The position numbers were made by a program, and so were the translations under genes. From Comamonadaceae bacterium (GTDB lineage Bacteria > Pseudomonadota > Gammaproteobacteria > Burkholderiales > Burkholderiaceae_C): DNA of 64,000 bases. Shown piece after piece: positions 42,251-50,339 of this stretch. The stretch spans positions 1 through 64,000 of the forward strand of contig CANFPJ010000006.1 of NCBI GenBank assembly GCA_947448885.1, written 5' to 3'. Each line of letters begins with the position of its first letter. Position 1 is the first letter of the stretch. The notes beneath the pieces are model-generated. The model saw only the letters and a program-made list of their open reading frames with translations, did no database searches and was not told the DNA's origin.

Positions 42251-43333
42251 ATGTTTGCTTTATTTTACGGGTGGAAGCCCACCACCCCGCCCATCTTTAC
42301 AACCGCACCCGACTTGGCTGGCCAGTGGCAGCGCCAAGGGTTGGGTCGGCGCGGGTTTTGGCGTGCCATGGCGGCCAGCTGCGCCTTGGGTCTGGCGGGC
42401 TGGGCGTGGGCCCAATCGCCCGCGCCCAGCCCAGGGGCTTATCCCAGCCGGGCCATCAAGTGGATCGTGCCTTTTGCCGCTGGGGGCTCGGGCGACACCA
42501 TTGCCCGCTTGCTGGCCGAACGGATGGGCCAAGCGCTGGGCCAAGCGGTGCTGATCGACAACCGCGGCGGCAACGGGTCGGTGCTGGGCACCGAGGTCGC
42601 GGCCAAGGCAGCCGCCGATGGCCACACCTGGGTGCTCAGCAATGGCGCGGCCATCACCACCGGGCCCTTGATGGGCCAAGCCACCAGCTATAAGCCCTTG
42701 GAGGACTTTGTGCACGTCACCCTGATTGGCAGCTTCACCAATGCCTTGATCGTGCGCCAAGACCACCCGGCCAAAAACCTGCAAGAGTTTTTGGCCTTGG
42801 CGCGCAGCCAACCAGGCAAATGGAGCTATGGGTCGGCGGGGGTGGGGTCGGCGGGGTTTTTGACCGGCGAAATGCTCAAACAATTGGCCCAGGTGGACAT
42901 GGTCCACATCCCCTATAAAGGATCTGGCCCGGCGCTCAATGATTTGCTGGGTGGGCAAACCGATGCCATGTTCAATGCCTTGATCTCGTCGGCCCCGCAC
43001 ATCCGCAGCGGCCGCGTGCGCGCCTTGGCCATCACCGCTGCGGCCCGCGATGCCGAATTCACCCAAGTGCCCACCTTGTCCGAAGCGGTGCCGGGTGCGG
43101 TGGGTGACGCTTGGTTTGGCCTGTCGGTGCCCGCCAAAACCCCACCGGCGGTGGTCGAGCGCTTGCACCAAGAAATGGACAAGCTGCTCAAAACCCCTGA
43201 GGTCAAAGCCCGCTTGACCGAGCTCGGCATGGTGACCCTGAACCAGGGGCCGCGCGGGTTTCAGGCTTTTTTGCAAGCCGAGAATAAAAAATGGGCGCCC
43301 ATCATCCGCGCCGCCCACATCAAAATTGAATAG
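42251..43333 (+). CDS. Bug/TctC family periplasmic substrate-binding protein
   Basis: Protein of 360 residues from ATG 42251, longer than its relatives here because about 30 residues precede the twin-Arg-like signal (GRRGFWRAMAASCALGLAGWAWAQ); a start at the internal Met near 42368 is possible. The ligand loop is VPFAAGGSGDTIARLLA. The gene is monocistronic, starts 21 bases from the divergent parA, and has no permease partner. Confidence 0.88.
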   Translation: MFALFYGWKPTTPPIFTTAPDLAGQWQRQGLGRRGFWRAMAASCALGLAGWAWAQSPAPSPGAYPSRAIKWIVPFAAGGSGDTIARLLAERMGQALGQAVLIDNRGGNGSVLGTEVAAKAAADGHTWVLSNGAAITTGPLMGQATSYKPLEDFVHVTLIGSFTNALIVRQDHPAKNLQEFLALARSQPGKWSYGSAGVGSAGFLTGEMLKQLAQVDMVHIPYKGSGPALNDLLGGQTDAMFNALISSAPHIRSGRVRALAITAAARDAEFTQVPTLSEAVPGAVGDAWFGLSVPAKTPPAVVERLHQEMDKLLKTPEVKARLTELGMVTLNQGPRGFQAFLQAENKKWAPIIRAAHIKIE

Positions 43334-43410
43334 GGGCCGATCCACGGCCGCCGTGGTTCTACTGCAGCGAGGGCACGCCCACCACCAACCTGGTTGCAGC
43401 AGGGATCAGC

Positions 43411-44619
43411 TCAATCGATGGCCGCCGCTTCGCGCAAACCCGTGATCATCGAGGTGTTGAGCAAATGGGCCTTGTGCAACACCGGGTCGTCGGCCTTGCG
43501 TTGCAACTCGACCAAGGCGGCGCGGCGCTTGACCATGTCGCGCTCTTGCATGCGGGCACGGTTGCGACCGGATTGCTCCAGCACATGGGCGATGGCAATC
43601 GGGCGGCGCTGTCGCTCGTAGCGTTGCAAGGCATCGATGGACCCACCTTGCCCAATGTCGCGCAGTTTTTCGCTCAGGTTGAAGGCATCGTGGATGCCGC
43701 CATTCATGCCCATGCCGCCGCTGGGGCTGTTGAGGTGGGCGGCGTCACCCACCAACACCACACGGCCCACCACATATCGCTGCACCACCCGCTGATGGAT
43801 GCGGTAGGGGCGCACCTCCAGCACCGGGTGGTCCTGGGCACCCGGTGCGATGCGTTGCAGTTTTTCGCGCACCGCCGGCAAACCCACCGCCTCTTCCATG
43901 CTTTGCCCTTCGTCGGGGTACAGGCTGACCCGCCACAGGTGCTTGAGCCGCAACAGGCTGAAGGTGCCCTGCTCGCTCCAGCAATAGTTGATGTAGGCCA
44001 GATCGGGCAGGTGATCGTGAAACGGGAAGTGCGTGGTCGCCAAGATGGTGGTCTCGGGAAAGGTGTGGCCGTCAAAAGACAAATCCAGTTGTTTGCGCAC
44101 CTGGCTGCGCCCGCCATCGGCCCCCACCAAAAAAGCCCCACGCACAACCACCTGTTCTCCATGGGGGGTGCGGTAAGTCACATCGACATGGCCTTCGGCT
44201 TGGCTGAACGACACCAGCGGATGGCCCATCAGAACCTGCACATGGGGCAAGTCGCGCGCTATTTGCGCCATCAACAACTCGGACAAACGCCACTGTTCGC
44301 ACTGCAAGCGATAGGGGTGGGCGGTTTCGCCTTGAAGGACCGACAAATCAAATTGGGCAAACTCGCCCGTGGCGTGCATGCGCACCTGCCAGGTCGGGGC
44401 CACCAGGCCTTGCGCGATCAAGCCCGGCGTGATGCCGTATTCGTCCAACATGTCCAAGGTGGGTGGGTGAAAGGTCGACGCGCGCAAATCGCGGTTGATG
44501 TCGGCATCGGACTCCAGCACCACACAAGGGATGCCCCAGTGCCCCAGGCGCAAAGCCAGCACCAAACCCACAGGGCCTGCGCCCGCGATGATGATGGGCA
44601 GGGATGAAGAAGATGTCAT
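43411..44619 (-). CDS. FAD-dependent aromatic monooxygenase
   Basis: Protein of 402 residues from ATG 44619 (MTSSSSLPIIIAGAG); the frame opens at 44778, but that leader overlaps the previous gene. The FAD fingerprint is IIIAGAGPVGLVLALRLG, the DG motif is FLVGADGGRSQVR, and the GD motif is VVLVGDAAHLNSPSGGMGMNGGIHDAFNLSEKL. This is the UbiH/PHBH fold class A hydroxylase, NAD(P)H-dependent, acting on phenolic or heteroaromatic substrates. The RASTFHPPTLDMLDEYG segment recalls MhpA-like enzymes. Last gene of the ABC importer operon, next to a racemase-superfamily enzyme. Confidence 0.9.
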   Translation of the reverse strand: MTSSSSLPIIIAGAGPVGLVLALRLGHWGIPCVVLESDADINRDLRASTFHPPTLDMLDEYGITPGLIAQGLVAPTWQVRMHATGEFAQFDLSVLQGETAHPYRLQCEQWRLSELLMAQIARDLPHVQVLMGHPLVSFSQAEGHVDVTYRTPHGEQVVVRGAFLVGADGGRSQVRKQLDLSFDGHTFPETTILATTHFPFHDHLPDLAYINYCWSEQGTFSLLRLKHLWRVSLYPDEGQSMEEAVGLPAVREKLQRIAPGAQDHPVLEVRPYRIHQRVVQRYVVGRVVLVGDAAHLNSPSGGMGMNGGIHDAFNLSEKLRDIGQGGSIDALQRYERQRRPIAIAHVLEQSGRNRARMQERDMVKRRAALVELQRKADDPVLHKAHLLNTSMITGLREAAAID

Positions 44620-44666
44620 AAAAAACTTTGGTGTGTGGAAAGGATGACGCCAGACCTGGCCCCAAC

Positions 44667-45437
44667 TCAGCGGGTTGACAGCAAACCCATGGCCTGTGCG
44701 CGATGGGACCACCCTACACCCGTCAACCATGGGGCCATGTTTTGATGTTGGGGCTGAACCAGGGATGTGGCGCGCCACATCAGCGCCAACATGCTCGACA
44801 ACACCGGCGGTCCATCGCCCTGCCCCATCTCGATGATGGCCTGCAAACTCGGCATGCCGGTGCCCAGCATCAACACCGCATCGGCCCCAGAACCACGCAA
44901 AGCCTGAACGGTTTGGGCCGCCGAATCGGTGCCAGTGGTGTAGATGGCGTGAAAGCCCTGGGACGAAGTGGCCACGTTTTGCACCAGCGGCACCTCAAAA
45001 CCATGCGACTGCCAGTAAGCAACGCTGGCCTGGGTCAGCGCAGTGGGATAAGGAGATGCCAGGGCCAAGCGCTGGGCGCCCAGTTGCTGCAAGGCCTGCA
45101 CCACTGCCATCCCAGCGGTCACCACCGGGATGCCCAAACGTTGTGACCAATCTTGCACCCATGCCTGTTCGGCGGGGTGCCCCATTAAATACGACGAGCC
45201 GGTACAAGCCAAGGCCAACACCGACAACGGGGCATTGGCAAACTGGGTGAGGGTGGGCGTTAAATCACCAAAGTAATCGCGCAAGCGCTGCATCAAATCA
45301 GGATCGGCACTCACCAAGCGGCCATTGATCAGCGACATCCCCACAGGCAACAAAGCCCAGGCTTCGGGCTCCACGGTGGTGTTGGCCTGGGGTGTCAACA
45401 GACCGATCAGCCCCTGGGGGGCGTAGGCAAGGGTCAT
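44667..45437 (-). CDS. Asp/Glu racemase superfamily protein (maleate isomerase/arylmalonate decarboxylase-like)
   Basis: Protein of 256 residues. The first half has LTPQANTTVEPE and LALACTGSSYLMG, with one catalytic-type Cys. In the second half the position of the second Cys is Gly (LMLGTGMPSL). Maleate cis-trans isomerases use two Cys; decarboxylases of this fold use one. The enzyme therefore may not be an isomerase. It lies 47 bases upstream of the flavin monooxygenase and 90 bases downstream of the ABC ATPase on the same strand. Confidence 0.78.
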   Translation of the reverse strand: MTLAYAPQGLIGLLTPQANTTVEPEAWALLPVGMSLINGRLVSADPDLMQRLRDYFGDLTPTLTQFANAPLSVLALACTGSSYLMGHPAEQAWVQDWSQRLGIPVVTAGMAVVQALQQLGAQRLALASPYPTALTQASVAYWQSHGFEVPLVQNVATSSQGFHAIYTTGTDSAAQTVQALRGSGADAVLMLGTGMPSLQAIIEMGQGDGPPVLSSMLALMWRATSLVQPQHQNMAPWLTGVGWSHRAQAMGLLSTR

Positions 45438-45527
45438 GGTGGGTAGGGGGTCAGAGGGTCACGCGATGGGTGCCTATCCTAACCAAGAACGGCGCCGCCC
45501 AGACCCGCTGGGCCCTGGGCGTGAAGG

Positions 45528-46280
45528 CTACTGCAGCGAAGACAAAAACTGCTTCAGTTCTGCGCTCTGGGGTTGGGTGAACAGTTGCTCCGGCGGGCCC
45601 TGTTCATGCACCCGGCCTTGGTGCATGAAGATCACCCGGTCGCTGACCTTGCGCGCGAAGTTCATCTCATGGGTGACCATCAACAAAGTCATGCCGTCCC
45701 GCGCCAAGGACTCCACCACCGCCAACACCTCACCCACCAACTCCGGGTCCAGCGCCGAGGTGATTTCATCGCACAACAAAATGCCCGGCTCCATGGCCAA
45801 GGCCCGGGCAATCGCCACCCGCTGCTGCTGCCCGCCCGATAGCTGATCGGGGAAGGCATCGAACTTTTCGGCCAAGCCCACGCGTGCCAGCAATTTTTCG
45901 GTCATGGCCCGCCTTTGCGGTTCGGGCGACTTTTTCACCAAGCCCGGCGCGAGCATGATGTTTTGGCCCACGCTCAAATGGGGAAACAAATTGAACGACT
46001 GAAAAATCATGCCCACCTGCTGGCGCAAGGCGCGCATGGCTTGCGGGTTGTCGTACACCAAAGCTTGGCCATTGACCTGCAACGCACCCTGCTGAAAAGT
46101 TTCCAGGCCATTGATGCACCTGAGCAGCGTGCTTTTGCCCGACCCGCTTTTGCCGATGATGGCCATGACTTCGCCCGGGCGCACGTCCAGGTCGATGCCC
46201 TTGAGCACCTCGTTGTCGCCAAACGACTTGCGCAAGCCTTGGATGTGGATCGCGGCTTGGGTTTCAGGGGCTGTGGACAT
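45528..46280 (-). CDS. Polar amino acid-type ABC transporter ATP-binding protein
   Basis: Protein of 250 residues from ATG 46280 (MSTAPETQ), overlapping the permease stop by 17 bases. Walker A is GKSGSGKST, the signature [16 protein letters not shown] and Walker B ILLCDEITSALDP, where Ile replaces the usual Pro of DEPTSALDP. It belongs to the GlnQ/HisP group. Fourth gene of a binding protein-permease-permease-ATPase unit whose downstream genes encode catabolic enzymes. Confidence 0.92.
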   Translation of the reverse strand: MSTAPETQAAIHIQGLRKSFGDNEVLKGIDLDVRPGEVMAIIGKSGSGKSTLLRCINGLETFQQGALQVNGQALVYDNPQAMRALRQQVGMIFQSFNLFPHLSVGQNIMLAPGLVKKSPEPQRRAMTEKLLARVGLAEKFDAFPDQLSGGQQQRVAIARALAMEPGILLCDEITSALDPELVGEVLAVVESLARDGMTLLMVTHEMNFARKVSDRVIFMHQGRVHEQGPPEQLFTQPQSAELKQFLSSLQ

Positions 46281-46902
46281 GCATTTTTCTTTCCAAAGAG
46301 CGGGCATAGGCGCTGATGGGGTAACACAGGGCAAAGTAGAGCAAACCCACCAGGCTGTAGACCACAAACGGTTTGAAGGTGGCATTGGTGATCATGGTGC
46401 CGGCCTTGGTCAACTCCACAAAACCAATCACCGAGGCCAAGGCCGTGCCCTTGACCACTTGCACCAAAAACCCAACGGTGGGCGCAATCGCGATCCGCGC
46501 GGCTTGGGGCAAGATGATGTGGCGCAATTGCTCGCCAAAATTCAGGGCCAGGCTTTTGGCCGCTTCCCATTGGCCCCATGGAATGGCCTTGACACAACCA
46601 TGCCAAATTTCGGTGAGGAATGCGCTGCTGTACAGCGTCAAGGCCAGCGCGGCCGATGTCCAAGCCGAGGTTTCCCATCCGATCAAGGCCAAACCAAAAT
46701 AGGTCAAAAACAACTGCATGAGCAAGGGCGTGCCTTGAAAAATTTGCACATAAACCGCCACACCGGCTTGCAGGCCACGCGAGGGGGTGGTGCGCAACAT
46801 CAGCAAGCCCAAAGCCACCAGGCCACCGCCCACAAAGGCGATCAAGGACAAGGCCACCGTCCAACGCGCCGCCAGCAACAGGTTGCGCAGGATGTCCCAC
46901 AT
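46264..46902 (-). CDS. Polar amino acid-type ABC transporter permease
   Basis: Protein of 212 residues from ATG 46902 (MWDILRN), 7 bases after the previous permease stop. It shows QIFQGTPLLMQLFLTYFGLAL and the EAA loop (VKAIPWGQWEAAKSLALNFGEQLRHIILPQA) of the HisMQ family. Pairs with the permease encoded just upstream to form a heterodimeric channel. Confidence 0.92.
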   Translation of the reverse strand: MWDILRNLLLAARWTVALSLIAFVGGGLVALGLLMLRTTPSRGLQAGVAVYVQIFQGTPLLMQLFLTYFGLALIGWETSAWTSAALALTLYSSAFLTEIWHGCVKAIPWGQWEAAKSLALNFGEQLRHIILPQAARIAIAPTVGFLVQVVKGTALASVIGFVELTKAGTMITNATFKPFVVYSLVGLLYFALCYPISAYARSLERKMHVHSP

Positions 46903-46909
46903 CGAAAAC

Positions 46910-47581
46910 TCAACCACGCCGGCCCCCCAATAGCCATCGCCGACCCAAACGGTTGAGCACGGCACGCGTGGCGATGGACAGCATCAGGTACAAAGCCGCC
47001 GCGACCATGAAGGCTTCAAACGCCCTGAAATTGCGGCTCTGGATCAAATTGGCGGCGTAGCTCAACTCCTCGGTGGAGATTTGCCCACACACGGCCGAGC
47101 CCAACATGACGATGATGATTTGGCTCACCAGTGCCGGCCACACCCGCTGCAAGGCTGGCGGCAACACCACATGGGTGAAGGCTTGCCAGCGGCTGAGCGC
47201 CAGGCTCAACGCAGCCTCAACTTGCCCACGGGGTGTGGCTTGAATGCCGGCACGGACAATCTCTGTCGAATAAGCCCCCAGGTTGATCACCATGGCAATG
47301 ACCGACGCCCACTCCGCCGATAGGCGCACACCCGCCGCTGGCAGCCCAAAGAAAATGAAAAACAACTGCACGATGAAGGGCGTGTTGCGGATCAACTCCA
47401 CATACGCCCCGACCACCGGCTTAAGCCAAGCGGGGCCTTGGGTTCTGACCCAGGCGCAGACAATGCCCAGCATCAAGCCCAAGGTGGCCGACACCGCCGT
47501 CAAGCCCAATGTCCAGGCCACCCCCTTGGCCAGCAAGGGCCACTCGACCCCGATGGCCGCAAAGTCAAACTCAATGGCCAT
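46910..47581 (-). CDS. Polar amino acid-type ABC transporter permease
   Basis: Protein of 223 residues with about five membrane segments. YVELIRNTPFIVQLFFIFFGLP and the EAA loop (IQATPRGQVEAALSLALSRWQAFTHVVLPPAL) mark it as HisMQ family. Second gene of the importer, starting 14 bases after the binding protein gene ends. Confidence 0.92.
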   Translation of the reverse strand: MAIEFDFAAIGVEWPLLAKGVAWTLGLTAVSATLGLMLGIVCAWVRTQGPAWLKPVVGAYVELIRNTPFIVQLFFIFFGLPAAGVRLSAEWASVIAMVINLGAYSTEIVRAGIQATPRGQVEAALSLALSRWQAFTHVVLPPALQRVWPALVSQIIIVMLGSAVCGQISTEELSYAANLIQSRNFRAFEAFMVAAALYLMLSIATRAVLNRLGRRWLLGGRRG

Positions 47582-47595
47582 CGGCGAAGTTCTGT

Positions 47596-48390
47596 TCAGT
47601 CAGGCAACTGACCTGCGGGGCGACCCAGCCACTTTTGCGCCATCTTGTCGATGTCACCGGATTTTTTGGCTTCCGCGATGATCGCATTGACCCGGGTGCG
47701 CAAAGCATCTTCGCCCTTGGCCACACCAATGAAGTTGGGGCTGTCTTTGAGCAAGAGTTTGTATTCGGCGTTGATCTGTGGGTTCTTTTGGATCACGGTG
47801 CTGGCCACCGAGGCGCCCGTGGCGAGCAATTGGGTTTGACCCGACACAAAGGCCGACACCGTGGCGTTGTTGTCTTCGAAGCGCTTGATGTCGGTGCCCG
47901 CCGGGGCGACCTTGCCCACCTCTTGGTCTTCCATGGCACCGCGTGTCACGGCCACGGTTTTGCCTTTGAGATCTTCAAAACTTTTCAAGCTCAGGCTTTT
48001 GGGGCCATAAATGGCTTGAAAGAACGGGGAGTACGCCACGGTGAAATCGATCACTTTTTCACGCTCGGCGTTTTTGCCCAAGGTGGAAATGACCAAATCT
48101 GCTTTTTTGGTTTGCAGATATGGAATGCGGTTGGCGCTGATGACCACCACCAACTCCACCTTGACGCCCATCTTGGCGCCGATGTAGTTGGCCATGTCGA
48201 TGTCCAAACCCTGGGGCTGCAAATCGGTTCCGACAAAACCATAAGGCGGGAAATCGGTGGGAATGGCAATTTTGATCAACTTGGTCTTTTGGATGTTGTC
48301 CAGGGCCGATTGCGCGTGGATGGGTGCGGCAAAGGGCAGGATCAAAGCGGTGACAGCAGCAACGATCCAAATGCGTTTGTTGAATTTCAT
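47596..48390 (-). CDS. ABC transporter periplasmic binding protein (SBP family 3)
   Basis: Protein of 264 residues from ATG 48390 (MKFNKRIW), with a signal peptide ending at PIHAQ. The SBP_bac_3 pattern is IAIPTDFPPYGFVGTDLQPQGLDIDMANYIGAKMG, including the Asp that contacts the ligand alpha-amino group. The longer frame from 48531 lacks a signal at its start. First gene of the importer operon; a 20-bp palindrome lies in the divergent region upstream. Confidence 0.91.
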   Translation of the reverse strand: MKFNKRIWIVAAVTALILPFAAPIHAQSALDNIQKTKLIKIAIPTDFPPYGFVGTDLQPQGLDIDMANYIGAKMGVKVELVVVISANRIPYLQTKKADLVISTLGKNAEREKVIDFTVAYSPFFQAIYGPKSLSLKSFEDLKGKTVAVTRGAMEDQEVGKVAPAGTDIKRFEDNNATVSAFVSGQTQLLATGASVASTVIQKNPQINAEYKLLLKDSPNFIGVAKGEDALRTRVNAIIAEAKKSGDIDKMAQKWLGRPAGQLPD

Positions 48391-48518
48391 GTGAGAGCTC
48401 CAGGTGAGGTTGAAGTGAACATCAACGCGAATAACGTGCCAATCGGGCGGCACTGGTACACAACATGGGTGCATCATAGTGGTGCCCAAAAGCGGGCGCC
48501 TCGGGGTAAATCCCGTCA

Positions 48519-48538
48519 TTGGTGCATTCATGCACCAA
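48519..48538. promoter_or_regulatory. 20-bp palindrome in divergent intergenic region, candidate operator
   Basis: TTGGTGCA-TTCA-TGCACCAA is a perfect inverted repeat (8-base arms) between the ABC importer operon and the SDR gene. A related half-site, GGTGCATCA, lies at 48469-48477 beside a TATGAT that could be the minus-strand -10 box (48478-48473). No regulator gene is adjacent. Confidence 0.6.
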
Positions 48539-48615
48539 CAGCGGCCGCATCAACGCGCCGCCTCCCACACGGGCCCGTGCGAAACTGGCGGCCTGATGGC
48601 AACAGGGAAAGATCC

Positions 48616-49386
48616 ATGTCAAAGACTGCATTTCACAACCGGGTGGCTTGGATCCATGGGGCCGCGGGTGCCGTGGGCTTGGCCTGCGCCCACAGCCTGG
48701 CCAAGGCTGGGGCCACGGTGGTTTTGTCGGGGCGCGACGCGGCCAAGCTGCAAGCGGCGTTGGCCCAAGTCAAGGGTGCAGCGCACGCGGTGTGCGTGGA
48801 CATCAGCGACCGCGCTGCGGTGTTCGCGGCGGCCGAAGCCATTGAGCGTGAGCATGGGCACATCGACATCTTGGTCAACTCAGCGGGGGTGAACCCACGT
48901 CAGCGGCACTGGAAAGACCTGTCGTTTGAAGACTGGCAAAACTCCGTGGACGTCAATCTCACCGGTTTGTTCAACACCTGCCAAGCCAGTTTGCGCGGCA
49001 TGCGCGAGCGCCGCGATGGGGTGATCATCAACATCGCCTCGTGGGCGGGGCACTATGCGGCGTATTTTGCTGGGCCCGCATATTCATCCACCAAGCGGGC
49101 GGTGTTGGCACTGACCGAAACCATCAACATGGAGGAGTGCATCCACGGCATCCGCGCCACAGCCATTTCGCCGGCAGGCATCGACACGCCCCTGCTGGAC
49201 AAGCGCCCCGTGCCACCCACACCGGCCATGCGTGCCACCTTGCTCAAACCCGCCGATGTGGCCCACATGGTCACCCATGTGGCGGGCCTGCCTTCGCATG
49301 TGTGCATCAACGACATCTTGATGAGCCCGCGCATGAACCTGCCCTATCTGGGTGAGTTGGAAACGCCCAAACGGCCTGTGACTTAA
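48616..49386 (+). CDS. Short-chain dehydrogenase/reductase (SDR)
   Basis: Protein of 256 residues from ATG 48616 (MSKTAFHNRVAW), preceded by AGGGAAAG. The frame is open for over 1 kb upstream but that part is antisense to the ABC genes. The cofactor loop is HGAAGAVGLACAHSLA (GxxxGxG modified to GAAGAVG), NSAG follows, and the catalytic set is Ser in NIASWAG, YSSTK (Tyr and Lys) and SPAGIDTPL. NAD(P)-dependent alcohol or ketone oxidoreductase. Divergent from the importer operon and convergent, with a 3-base overlap of stops, with the hydratase-like gene. Confidence 0.9.
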   Translation: MSKTAFHNRVAWIHGAAGAVGLACAHSLAKAGATVVLSGRDAAKLQAALAQVKGAAHAVCVDISDRAAVFAAAEAIEREHGHIDILVNSAGVNPRQRHWKDLSFEDWQNSVDVNLTGLFNTCQASLRGMRERRDGVIINIASWAGHYAAYFAGPAYSSTKRAVLALTETINMEECIHGIRATAISPAGIDTPLLDKRPVPPTPAMRATLLKPADVAHMVTHVAGLPSHVCINDILMSPRMNLPYLGELETPKRPVT

Positions 49387-50183
49387 ACCAACTGCACACC
49401 CACCGCCCCCAGCACCCCAAAATCACAGCGCACGTGTTGGCCAGGTGCAATGGGCACGGGCGTGACGCAGGTGCCGGTGATGATCCAGTCACCGGCGCGC
49501 AGGTGGTCGCCGTGGTCACACAGCTCTTGGGCCAACCAGGCCAGTGCCCAACGCGGGTCGCCCAGCACATTGGCGCCCTGGCCTTGCGCCACGGTTACAC
49601 CATCCAGTGACAGGCTCACGGCATGTCCGGCAAAGTCCCAGGTTCGCACATCGACCTGGGCTTGGGGGCCCATCACCACATCGCAAGCGCAGGCAAAGTC
49701 GGCGATCAAGCTGGCCTCGCCCATGCGGGCAAAGTCGGCAAAGCGCGAGTCCGGCAATTCGATGGCCAGATGCACGGCTGACACCGATGCCAGCACGTCT
49801 TCCAAACCCAATTTGTGGCCAGCTGTGGCGGTGACATCGCGCCCCAGGCGAAACGCAAACTCTGCCTCGGCCACCCGCATGCGGTTGCGTTGCACATCCA
49901 CGGGCGCGCCATCGGCATGACAGCGCTCACGCATGAGTCGCCCGGCCAGGGGTGCACTGACACCGATGTGTTTTTGGCCTGCCGCGCTGGTGGCGGCAAT
50001 CTTCCAACCCAAATGGGTGCCTTGGGTCGCCTTGAACAAGGCGTTTTGGACCGGGTAGGCCCCAGCACGGTCCAGGGGTTGAACCCCGCTGGGCCAGGCA
50101 TCGATGACGGATCGGGTTTGCCACGGCCCCAGCAAAAATTTGGCTGCTGTTTGGGCGTCTGGGATGGGGGGTGAGGGGGTCAT
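49383..50183 (-). CDS. 2-keto-4-pentenoate hydratase/FAH-superfamily protein (MhpD-like)
   Basis: Protein of 266 residues from ATG 50183 (MTPSPPIPD). It shows QTRSVIDAWP, YPVQNALFKATQGTHLGWKIAATS, then the metal-site region MRVAEAEFAFRLGRDV with two Glu residues and LAIELPDSRFADF. This matches the hydratase/decarboxylase group of meta-cleavage pathways. It probably acts on a 2-hydroxy-alkadienoate from aromatic ring cleavage. No ring-cleavage dioxygenase is clearly assigned nearby, although a VOC protein gene follows at 51352. Confidence 0.87.
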   Translation of the reverse strand: MTPSPPIPDAQTAAKFLLGPWQTRSVIDAWPSGVQPLDRAGAYPVQNALFKATQGTHLGWKIAATSAAGQKHIGVSAPLAGRLMRERCHADGAPVDVQRNRMRVAEAEFAFRLGRDVTATAGHKLGLEDVLASVSAVHLAIELPDSRFADFARMGEASLIADFACACDVVMGPQAQVDVRTWDFAGHAVSLSLDGVTVAQGQGANVLGDPRWALAWLAQELCDHGDHLRAGDWIITGTCVTPVPIAPGQHVRCDFGVLGAVGVQLV

Positions 50184-50339
50184 GGTGGTGTGTGCGGTTT
50201 GGGCTTCAGGGGGGTGTTTGGTCAGGGCCTGACTGAGATTCAACCACCGATGCGGTGTTCACCTGAGCCGGGAAAACCTGATGGGTTTGGCATGTGTTTG
50301 TTGGCGATACTAGCGCTTGTTCTACCGATAGGTTTCAAG

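Noticed and set aside
47509-48615. A long N-terminal extension of the SDR protein (frame open from 47509)
   Set aside because: It is antisense to the importer genes, has no family similarity, and the SDR fold begins right after the ATG at 48616, which has its own ribosome site.
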